NCBI GenBank assembly: GCA_021604725.1 | Contig: BQJN01000033.1 | Coordinates: 1-43,421, forward strand | From: Lysobacteraceae bacterium | GTDB lineage: Bacteria > Pseudomonadota > Gammaproteobacteria > Xanthomonadales > BQJN01 | Length of the DNA: 43,421 nt | Reading direction: 5' to 3' | In this document: in pieces, positions 24,876 to 31,645 of the stretch | Numbering within the stretch: position 1 is the first letter of the stretch | Layout of the letters: each line of letters begins with the position of its first letter | Made by a program: the position numbers and the translations under genes | The notes under the pieces: generated by a model | Database searches by the model: none | The model's input: only the letters and a program-made list of their open reading frames with translations | What the model was told of the DNA's origin: nothing

Positions 24876-26000
24876 ATGACCTACAATCAGCGAATGATAT
24901 CTGGAACGCTATTGCGCGACTTGTACGCGCTGTTTATCTGCACCGCCGTGTTATCGGCGTGCAGTTCGACCAATGACCGGCCCGATCTGCAACGTTTGTA
25001 CCAACAATCCCGGCAGGTCGAACAACCCCCGGTGATCCTGGTTCACGGCATCCTCGGTGCGCGATTAGCCGATAGTGAAAGCGGCAAGGAAGCCTGGTTC
25101 GGCAGCCTTGGCAGGCTCGCTTTCTCCAACTATAGCGAGCTGGCGTTGTCCATCGACCCAGACACCCTCGAGCCGGTGCCGTCAGGACTCCAAACATCGG
25201 GGCTGGCCGACAAGGCGGCAGGACAAGACTATTACGGCAACGTCATCGAAATACTGAAAACAGCCGGCGGCTATGAGCAAGGCGAGCCGGGAGTCGCGGC
25301 TCAGGCCAGTGATCGGCGTTACTACGTTTTTACCTACGATTGGCGCCAGGATAACGTCGTTTCGGCGCAGCGCTTGGCCGACCTGGTTGATCAAATCAAG
25401 GTCGACTATGCCGACCCCTCTTTGCAGGTGGATATCATCGCCCACAGCATGGGAGGGCTGATCACACGTTACTACTTGCGCTACGGGCGGCTGGACACAC
25501 TGAACGATAACAGATTCCCCGTTAACTACGCGGGAGCCAAACACGTCCGTCGCGTATTGCTGCTAGGCACGCCCAACCTGGGCTCTGTCAGTTCTTTACA
25601 CGCCTTCATTGAGGGCCGAAAAGTAGGCTTTCGCGCCATTCCAACCGAAGTGTTGGCGACCATGCCCAGTGTTTATCAATTGTTCCCGCACAACTTGCAC
25701 AATTGGCTGATCACACCCAGTGGCAAGCCACTGAACCGAGACATTTTCAAAGTACGAATCTGGCGTAGTTTCAAATGGTCGATATTCGACCCGGAAGTGC
25801 GTGCAAGAGTGATCAAACAGGCACCCGATGAAGCCGCTGGCCAGGCCTGGCTCGATATGATGGAACGGTATTTCGAAAAACGGCTGGAAAGGGCCCGCCG
25901 CTTCGTCTGGTCGCTTACCGTGCCAGTGCCCGAGGCCGAATACCAGTTGGTGGTGTTCGGTGGCGATTGTCAAATTGACCCCAGCGAAAATGCTGGTTGA
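24876..26000 (+). CDS. LCAT-like lipase/acyltransferase lipoprotein, N-terminal part (frameshifted gene)
   Basis: The frame encodes a lipoprotein (VLSAC, Cys29 from ATG 24876; ATG 24894 is an equal alternative) with an alpha/beta hydrolase of the lecithin:cholesterol acyltransferase family. It shows the oxyanion loop PVILVHGILGARL, the lid-type segment SLGRLAF, FTYDWRQDN, and the nucleophile AHSMGG with Ser191. The frame ends at 26000 shortly after VVFGGDC, while the expected continuation QLTPAKMLVEKVDG lies in the +1 frame (25975-26283). One surplus A in CAAA at 25971-25974 explains the break. The gene is therefore split by a frameshift, real or a sequencing artefact. It would act in the outer membrane or periplasm on phospholipid. 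Confidence 0.75.
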   Translation: MTYNQRMISGTLLRDLYALFICTAVLSACSSTNDRPDLQRLYQQSRQVEQPPVILVHGILGARLADSESGKEAWFGSLGRLAFSNYSELALSIDPDTLEPVPSGLQTSGLADKAAGQDYYGNVIEILKTAGGYEQGEPGVAAQASDRRYYVFTYDWRQDNVVSAQRLADLVDQIKVDYADPSLQVDIIAHSMGGLITRYYLRYGRLDTLNDNRFPVNYAGAKHVRRVLLLGTPNLGSVSSLHAFIEGRKVGFRAIPTEVLATMPSVYQLFPHNLHNWLITPSGKPLNRDIFKVRIWRSFKWSIFDPEVRARVIKQAPDEAAGQAWLDMMERYFEKRLERARRFVWSLTVPVPEAEYQLVVFGGDCQIDPSENAG

Positions 26001-26283
26001 AAAAGTCGATGGTGTAACCGAGGTTCGCCTGTGGCCAGACGACGTCGTGCAACGTGATGCAAACGTCAACTACGAGGAACTGATGCTTGAACCTGGGGAC
26101 GGCACCGTCACCAAAGCCTCGTTGTTGGCCAGAAAAACCATGGACCCCTCGGTTCAGCGCCACCGTTACATCGACTTTCCGCTCGATTACCCGCTATTCC
26201 TTTGCGAACGGCACGACCAAATGACCGGCAACGTTACCTTTCAGGACAATTTATTGCATGTGCTGTTGAATCCTGAGCCATGA
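25960..26283 (+). CDS. C-terminal continuation of the LCAT-like lipase in shifted frame
   Basis: This 107-residue frame (nominal GTG start at 25960) has no plausible start of its own but continues the lipase coherently from about 25975 (TPAKMLVEKVDGVTEVRLWP, then GDGTVTKASLLARKT, then a His-containing end HDQMTGN). In LCAT-type proteins the GGDC..T.A...E pattern and a late GDGTV...S block belong together. The catalytic His is probably the one in ERHDQMTG near the end. Its stop is embedded in a new ATG (26280-26283), which supports translation of this frame in the ancestor. Confidence 0.65.
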   Translation: MAIVKLTPAKMLVEKVDGVTEVRLWPDDVVQRDANVNYEELMLEPGDGTVTKASLLARKTMDPSVQRHRYIDFPLDYPLFLCERHDQMTGNVTFQDNLLHVLLNPEP

Positions 26284-26384
26284 AGTGTTCGACACTCGCT
26301 CTGGTAACAATGATGTGTGGGCTGGGCATTCAGCCGAACGCTAAAACCTGGCACCAAAGTTGGCGCCAGTCGTTGGAACATTAA
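26280..26384 (+). CDS. Tiny coupled ORF with signal-peptide-like start (34 aa)
   Basis: Starting at the ATG that overlaps the lipase stop (ATGA), this frame encodes 34 residues: MKCSTLALVTMMCGLGIQPNA, then a short KTWHQSWRQSLEH tail. The first 21 residues look like a signal peptide, the rest like the beginning of a mature protein. It ends inside the 3' edge of the opposite-strand oxidoreductase gene. It may be a genuine small secreted peptide or the surviving start of a truncated downstream gene. Coding is suggested only by the overlap and composition. Confidence 0.3.
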   Translation: MKCSTLALVTMMCGLGIQPNAKTWHQSWRQSLEH

Positions 26385-27361
26385 TCCGACGATGCTGGCG
26401 ATATGCTCTGGGCCAGTTGCAGACCACTGTTGAAGGCACCTTCAATACGGCCGTCCATGCACCAGTCTCCGCAAGCAGCCAACTTGTTTTTCTGATTGAG
26501 CAGGAAGCCGATATTACTGCCTATCCTGGCCTTGGCGTAGCGCCAACGATGCAGAGCGACGTGGCGGGCACGGCTGACATCCACGCCAATCAGTCTTGAC
26601 GCCTCTTCGAGCAGCACGTAACGCACCTCAGCCTGGTCGTCGTCCACGTGGCGGTCGCTCCAGTCATTGTCGGCATGAACCACCACAGCCGGAACCTTCG
26701 CCCGTCCCGGCTTGCTATTGTTTTGGCAAATCCAGGCAATGGGACTGTTGTGCACTCGAGCGGCTTGCCAGGGCAATCTGGGTTGCTCGTCAAGGCCGAT
26801 CATCAAGGCAAAACAGGCCTGCATCTGGCATTTTACCAACGTAGTGCGCTCAAAATAATGCCCAATCAAACCGTCCGCTTGCGCCGGGGGCGTTGCCGCT
26901 ATTACCCAGTCAAATGGACCGGCTGATGTCCCGTCTGCCAGCTTGAGGTTCCATTTCGCTCGATCGCGATGGATGGCTTTGACTTCAGCTTGTCGCATCA
27001 GATTTAAATTTGCGGCCAAATACTGGCCCAGGCAATTCATGCCTGGAACTGCAACAAAATGAGGGTTGCCCGACCACGGATCACTCATCGTTATCCCGTC
27101 GCCATCGATATCAGCAAGCAGTGGCGACCACCCAGCCACCACCCCAGCGCCGATCAGGCTTGCAACGAATCTTTGAAATGCCGGCGAACGAGCAGTAAAA
27201 AACTGTGCTCCATGGTCAAAACGGTACGGGTCGGCATATCGGGTTGATAGACGACCACCCGGACCTCTAGATTTCTCAAACACAGTGACGTCATGGCCAT
27301 GCAAGTTTGTCGCGGCAACCAGGCCCGATAAGCCAGCTCCGACCACCGCTACCTTAATCAA
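26381..27361 (-). CDS. Renalase-like FAD/NAD(P)-dependent oxidoreductase
   Basis: A 326-residue cytoplasmic flavoprotein. After TTG at 27361 it begins directly with the Rossmann motif VAVVGAGLSGLVAATNL, followed by VFEKSRGPGGRLSTRY and FDHGAQFFTAR, a hallmark of renalase-like amine/NADH-oxidising flavoproteins. The C-terminal half includes HRWRYAKA and LAACGDWCMDGRIEGAFNSG for flavin binding. The TTG start overlaps the DUF3429 gene stop (TTGA, 27358-27361), giving coupling; the open frame extends 35 codons upstream but this lies within the neighbour. The likely role is oxidation of a small reduced substrate (aberrant NAD(P)H isomers in renalase). Confidence 0.85.
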   Translation of the reverse strand: MIKVAVVGAGLSGLVAATNLHGHDVTVFEKSRGPGGRLSTRYADPYRFDHGAQFFTARSPAFQRFVASLIGAGVVAGWSPLLADIDGDGITMSDPWSGNPHFVAVPGMNCLGQYLAANLNLMRQAEVKAIHRDRAKWNLKLADGTSAGPFDWVIAATPPAQADGLIGHYFERTTLVKCQMQACFALMIGLDEQPRLPWQAARVHNSPIAWICQNNSKPGRAKVPAVVVHADNDWSDRHVDDDQAEVRYVLLEEASRLIGVDVSRARHVALHRWRYAKARIGSNIGFLLNQKNKLAACGDWCMDGRIEGAFNSGLQLAQSISPASSD

Positions 27362-27792
27362 AGCGATGTCGCCATTAGCAGCAAACAGACCACCACAATC
27401 GCAGTCACTACCAGCCTGGTTCGCCAGTAGTGTTGACTCAACCATTGACGGTGGTGAAGCCGCCAATCAACAACTAGAAGCGCAATAAAGGCGACCGCCA
27501 ACACGAACAAAGTCAGTTGCTGCCCAAACGTCAAAAACGCACTCCAGGCCACCAGGGTGACTGCGTTGCTGAACAGCAATATCGCAATCGGCGGTGATGG
27601 TCTGGACAAACACAGTCCCCACTGGGCACCCGCCATAAACGACACGATGGCCAGACCATAGCTGTTGGCGACGATCGCCCACGGCAATGCGGAGAGGCCA
27701 GGGACGCTGACGCCCACGGCTGCCAGTGTGCAGACAACGAACGGAAGTGTTCCGGCGAGAGCCAGATTGCGCGGGATATTTAGGTCGCTCAT
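27358..27792 (-). CDS. DUF3429 membrane protein
   Basis: A 144-residue inner-membrane protein with five hydrophobic segments. The family feature is SYGLAIVSFMAGAQWGLCLS, where DUF3429 proteins have YGA.ILSF..G..WG. ATG 27792 is chosen as the first start giving the family N-terminus (NIPRNLALAGTLPF); upstream in-frame sequence to 27861 reads as non-coding. It is coupled by 4 bases to the renalase-like oxidoreductase. DUF3429 has no assigned biochemical role; the recurrent link to flavin oxidoreductases would fit a redox or quinone connection, which is inference. Confidence 0.8.
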   Translation of the reverse strand: MSDLNIPRNLALAGTLPFVVCTLAAVGVSVPGLSALPWAIVANSYGLAIVSFMAGAQWGLCLSRPSPPIAILLFSNAVTLVAWSAFLTFGQQLTLFVLAVAFIALLVVDWRLHHRQWLSQHYWRTRLVVTAIVVVCLLLMATSL

Positions 27793-27860
27793 GCACGCAT
27801 TGTTGCAGCTAAAGTGTGAACGTGTAAAAACTCTGAACCCTGGCTGGCATGAAGAGATCA

Positions 27861-27907
27861 TTGCTTTTCACAACCATATTGTATACTTTTACTCTTTATC
27901 GTATTGT
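27861..27907 (+). promoter_or_regulatory. AT-rich promoter region of the 27990 operon
   Basis: A markedly AT-rich stretch with two overlapping promoter-like pairs: TTGTAT (27879-27884) and TATTGT (27902-27907) at 17-base spacing, and TATACT (27882-27887) as an alternative -10 behind TTGCTT at a short 15-base spacing. The leader to the ATG at 27990 would be about 75-95 bases. Confidence 0.35.
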
Positions 27908-27989
27908 GTACTACGTCTCACTTTCGAGATAAGCAACGAGCCAAGTTCGCTTCTAACGAGCGCAAGGCAACACCAAAGAGGGGAAAACC

Positions 27990-28346
27990 ATGTCAGATAA
28001 ACCCACTACCAACGAGAACCCTGGAACCATCCGCCTTTGTACGTGCGGGACCACCATTTATCGAGCTTTCAGTCGTCCGTATGACGGTGCCGGCAGCGCA
28101 CCGGTTCTCAACCTGTTCGCCAGCTGCACTTACGGGAGCGCACCATGGGACGTGTTCTTCGTAGGTGTCGAGGGCGAGCCCAACACTTACAAACTGATGG
28201 AAAAGGTACCGGGCATTCAATACTACCTGATCACCAACTACGCGATCAGTTACTCCTCCGGTGCGGGCCTGCTTGAGCTGGGTGACACCGTAACGATTAT
28301 TGATGCGCGTGGCGAGCACCAGGTCACCGTTGAAGCCCTGCAATAA
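27990..28346 (+). CDS. Conserved-looking protein of unknown function, orphan operon gene 1
   Basis: A 118-residue protein with an excellent RBS (AGAGGGG, 6 bases before ATG) and no signal peptide. Not recognised. It contains three Cys (CTC near 17-19, CTY near 46) and a beta-rich C-terminal half (YYLITNYAISYSSGAGLLEL, then GDTVTIIDARGEHQVTVE). A zinc site is possible but unproven. It is the first gene of a unit with 28379, 32 bases apart, preceded by an AT-rich promoter region. Strong translation signals suggest abundant protein. A cytoplasmic or non-classically exported role is the default. Confidence 0.75.
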   Translation: MSDKPTTNENPGTIRLCTCGTTIYRAFSRPYDGAGSAPVLNLFASCTYGSAPWDVFFVGVEGEPNTYKLMEKVPGIQYYLITNYAISYSSGAGLLELGDTVTIIDARGEHQVTVEALQ

Positions 28347-28378
28347 ACCCAACATCTTCGATACAAAGGTAAAACACT

Positions 28379-29023
28379 ATGCAACCTATTCCCGTCCCCA
28401 TTAGCGACGTATCTGTCTATCCATACATCCCGGATGCGCCAATTGAAGTTCCGCCGGTATTGACCGGTGCTTCAGGCACCTATTCGGTCGGCACACTAAC
28501 CACCAATATTTTCTACAACATGAGCCTGTCCGGTGGCGATGAAAAGACGCCACTATCGGTTGGCCATACCTATTATGCGGTGGCCAAGAGCAAAGACGGC
28601 CAATCGTTCCAAACCCATTGGATGCGATGCCTGACCGCAGGAGATGCACCGACCTTCGGCTTGACAGTCAACATGCTGAAACCAGAAGAAAGTTCAGTTG
28701 CTGTTGGCTCTGAAGATGGACCCTACATCTATTTGGGCGAGCTCAAGGATGTCAACGTATCGCAACCGTTTCGTCCGCCGGCTATTGGTAGCTTGTCCTT
28801 GATCAGCAATGCCAAGGGCGAATGGATTGGAACACGAATAGGAACGCCTCACCTGATGGGTATTCAGGCCGAGAACTCCTCGCCGTCCAGTTTGTTGCAC
28901 GTCGGAATGGATCGTATCAATGCCAGTGGAACACGAGTTAGCGATGGCCAACTCATCAGCTACAGCAACCTGGTCTGTGTAGATGCAGGCAACCCCGCTG
29001 TATTCTTGCAGAAATTTCCATAG
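28379..29023 (+). CDS. Protein of unknown function, orphan operon gene 2
   Basis: A 214-residue protein with RBS AAAGG and no signal peptide or TM. Not recognised. It begins with a Pro-rich stretch (PIPVPISDVSVYPYIPDAPI). It is predicted to be mostly beta, with Gly/Ser turns (SGGDEKTPLSVGHTYYAVAK) and a repeated type of unit ending in LHVGMDRINASGTRV. The overall composition is reminiscent of secreted or structural proteins despite the missing signal. It forms an operon with 27990 and ends before a perfect 11-bp hairpin at 29045. Possible carriers include needle or contractile structures, but nothing in the window supports one. Confidence 0.7.
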   Translation: MQPIPVPISDVSVYPYIPDAPIEVPPVLTGASGTYSVGTLTTNIFYNMSLSGGDEKTPLSVGHTYYAVAKSKDGQSFQTHWMRCLTAGDAPTFGLTVNMLKPEESSVAVGSEDGPYIYLGELKDVNVSQPFRPPAIGSLSLISNAKGEWIGTRIGTPHLMGIQAENSSPSSLLHVGMDRINASGTRVSDGQLISYSNLVCVDAGNPAVFLQKFP

Positions 29024-29044
29024 GCCCTGATAGGAACCCTCATC

Positions 29045-29069
29045 GTGCCGAGTGCCATGCACTCGGCAC
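29045..29069 (+). terminator. Perfect 11-bp hairpin after orphan operon
   Basis: GTGCCGAGTGC, a 3-base loop CAT, then GCACTCGGCAC. It lies 21 bases after the stop of the gene at 28379 and before the convergent gene at 29145. There is no run of T on either side, so it may be a terminator without U tract or an mRNA end-stabilising hairpin. Confidence 0.5.
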
Positions 29070-29144
29070 CATGCAAACCACACACCGGTATCGCCTCAGA
29101 AGAGCTGTCCTAAGCCATTCCCTGAGGTCACGGAACAGGCCTCG

Positions 29145-30623
29145 CTATCGGTCCAGTTCGGCCAGGCGATCGGCAATAGCGTCGGCATATTGCTGGCGCC
29201 GTTCGCCAATCAATGTGCGATCGCCATCGACACTCAATGCATTCAAAGCTAACCGGTAATATTCCTCAGCCTGTCCCAGCCTTTCCTGCTGTTGATGCAG
29301 GCGAGCTATTGTGTAGAGAATGACTGCGGAACCTGGGTGGTCCTGGCGGGCCAGCTGCAACAGCGTCAGGCGTTGCTCCGGGACATCTGACAACGTCTGT
29401 TGACGTTCCAGCCTCTGATAGGCTGCCAGCGAAATGGGTTTGGGATCACCGCTAATCGCTGACGACCTGAACCTTGCAATCCCCTCGACCCCGGCAGACG
29501 CCAACATATCAACCAGATCATCATCGGACAGGGGCGGCGGTACCGCGGCATGCTGCGACAGTTCAACTGAATCAAAGCTTAGTTTCTGGATATCGAGTGC
29601 TTGGCCTTGCTGCCTGGAACGAAGGTAAGCGACGATCAGATCAGCTGCGTCCTGCAGGTCTTGCCAGGTTTCCCCCTTGGCCTCGCCGATTATCCCGGGC
29701 GTGAACTGCTCCAGCCAGCCAAAACTAAGAAAGTGAAACTCGCTCATGGCTGGAAAATAGGCATAGGTTCGATCGCTGTAACGATAGCGATTGACTCGTG
29801 ACACATCGACGTGTGGATGAGGCGCGTGAATTACCAACATCGGCAAACGAACGGCCTGGATTGAAAAATTGGTGGACTGTTCAACGATACGTGACTCACC
29901 CGCCGTGGTAATACCTCCTTCCAAACTGACCAAAGTCTCGATCCGCTGGTTGTCCATGGCAGCAACCAGACCAGCCGAAGCGGAGATTCCGAGACCGATG
30001 AATGTCCACGGACCGCGGTCCGCGTAGGTTTGCTGTTGCACGTGCTCGGCAACCCTGTCTGCATCAAGGGCGATGGCTTCCATGGCGCTCGGCGACCACC
30101 ACTTCAGTGCCTGGGTGGTCGCACCTCGAATGGCAAAACTGGCGACCACAAACCCATGGCTGGCCAGTGTTTCAGCCAACACGCTGACACCAGCGACGCG
30201 GCCAGGGAAAACAATGACAGGAAATGCACCGGGGGCTGGGCTGGCATCTCGGCTAGCCATTGTCGGTAAATCGCTCAATGCCCGACGCCATGCTGCGGGA
30301 TCTTTTTGCGTACCGCCTAGATTCACCAGCCAGTCAGCGTACATTTGCCAGGCATCCGGCGGTGCACCGGCATCCGCGGCCAGCAGCTCAACATAGTCGC
30401 CATAACGAACAGTGCGACGCATTTGTTCTGATGGGTACCACCACGACGCTCTAATACGCCGCGGCGCGGAGCGGTCGTCAATATCGCGACGCGAAGCATC
30501 GGTGATCATTGCGCTGGAAAAGCCAACGCCGTAGTCGCCACCCACCAAAACCGCAGCTTGATGGGATTCGGGCTCGACCTGGGTCATCAGCAAAACCAGG
30601 CTGGCGAGCGTCGCTAAGTTCAT
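29145..30623 (-). CDS. Exported alpha/beta hydrolase (dienelactone-hydrolase-like) with TPR tail
   Basis: A 492-residue protein. ATG 30623 is chosen because GGAGG stands 8 bases before it; the in-frame TTG five codons upstream lies within that RBS. A weak signal segment (3-13) comes first. The central alpha/beta hydrolase core shows FPVIVFPGRVAG (about 134-145), then the elbow GLGISASAG (Ser214 or Ser216), which departs from GxSxG: Ser214 has Gly at -2 but Ser at +2, and Ser216 the reverse. A HAPHPHVD block follows. Residues about 430-480 form one TPR pair (ILYTIARLHQQQERLGQAEEY). It is divergent from the LytTR regulator at 30735, which may control it. Confidence 0.75.
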   Translation of the reverse strand: MNLATLASLVLLMTQVEPESHQAAVLVGGDYGVGFSSAMITDASRRDIDDRSAPRRIRASWWYPSEQMRRTVRYGDYVELLAADAGAPPDAWQMYADWLVNLGGTQKDPAAWRRALSDLPTMASRDASPAPGAFPVIVFPGRVAGVSVLAETLASHGFVVASFAIRGATTQALKWWSPSAMEAIALDADRVAEHVQQQTYADRGPWTFIGLGISASAGLVAAMDNQRIETLVSLEGGITTAGESRIVEQSTNFSIQAVRLPMLVIHAPHPHVDVSRVNRYRYSDRTYAYFPAMSEFHFLSFGWLEQFTPGIIGEAKGETWQDLQDAADLIVAYLRSRQQGQALDIQKLSFDSVELSQHAAVPPPLSDDDLVDMLASAGVEGIARFRSSAISGDPKPISLAAYQRLERQQTLSDVPEQRLTLLQLARQDHPGSAVILYTIARLHQQQERLGQAEEYYRLALNALSVDGDRTLIGERRQQYADAIADRLAELDR

Positions 30624-30734
30624 CGTAGTAGCCTCCAAACTATTAACGGGATGACACTCACTCTACGTATAGAAGCAGGCCGCTTCGATCGGTAAAGTAG
30701 AAACAACAGACCAACGACCGCAAGCTATCGACGA

Positions 30735-31520
30735 ATGTCTACCGCCCGAACGCTGCATGCCGACCGAGCCCTGTTCCCATGGGGTTATCACCTTCTGTTT
30801 TGGTGCGCCTATGTCCTCTATCGTTCGGTGATACGGGGCGTTTGGCCATCCGATTGGGATCAATTGGCCGTTGTGTTTCTTGATCTACCGATAAAAATGG
30901 CCATGGTGTACTTCACGATCGGTGTCATCGTGCCGGCCCTGCTAACTCGCCGTATTGCCTTCGCAGTGAGCGTCGGGCTGGCGGCGTCGATCCTCGCCAT
31001 CCTGGCTCGCCAGGGGTTGTGGCATGGCCTGATCTTGCCGATGTACTTTCCAGAGCTCAGCAATCATGCTGGATTCTTCGATATCACTGACCTTTCAGGA
31101 AATGCAGCAATGCTTTTTCCGGTTGTTATCGTTGCTGGCATGATCGCGTTCGCACGTGCGCTGGTAAGCAAAGGTCAAATGGCTCGAACGAGTGACGAGT
31201 CGGGGAAGGATGCAGACCCCCGCCTGGCCGTTCAGGTCGGTGCCCGTGTCGAGCACATTGAACTGAACAGCATTCTGATGGTTCGCTCTGATGGTGATTA
31301 TTGTCGACTACTGACCACCGAAAGAGAGGTCAGAGTCCACTCCACGCTCAAATCGATTCTTCAGCGTTTGCCTTCATCATTCATGCAGGTTCACCGCCAG
31401 TACGCCATTAATGCCAATCGAGTAATGGCCCATACGGCCCAACAGGTGAAAGTGGCTAGCCAATGGGTGCCCATAGGCAGAACCTTTCGCCGAACCGTCG
31501 CCGAAGCGCTGTCGGAATGA
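30735..31520 (+). CDS. Membrane-anchored LytTR-family transcriptional regulator
   Basis: A 261-residue protein: four TM segments between residues 15 and 140 and a LytTR DNA-binding domain at about 165-258 (HIELNSILMVRSDGDYCRLL, LKSILQRLPSSFMQVHRQYA, then VPIGRTFRRTV). No receiver domain, so it is not a two-component regulator; signal input is likely through the membrane domain. It is divergent from the hydrolase/TPR gene (111 bases between starts) and lies 125 bases upstream of the S33 peptidase, both plausible targets. No RBS of note precedes the ATG. Confidence 0.88.
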   Translation: MSTARTLHADRALFPWGYHLLFWCAYVLYRSVIRGVWPSDWDQLAVVFLDLPIKMAMVYFTIGVIVPALLTRRIAFAVSVGLAASILAILARQGLWHGLILPMYFPELSNHAGFFDITDLSGNAAMLFPVVIVAGMIAFARALVSKGQMARTSDESGKDADPRLAVQVGARVEHIELNSILMVRSDGDYCRLLTTEREVRVHSTLKSILQRLPSSFMQVHRQYAINANRVMAHTAQQVKVASQWVPIGRTFRRTVAEALSE

Positions 31521-31645
31521 CTTGAGAATCAATAACCAGTGCCGGCGGCGCACGCGGCATGAAGACGATACCTTTCGGCACGGGCAATTGCGCCGGGATT
31601 GCCGCATCATTGACCAGCACATAACAACAAGCACGGGAGTATCAG

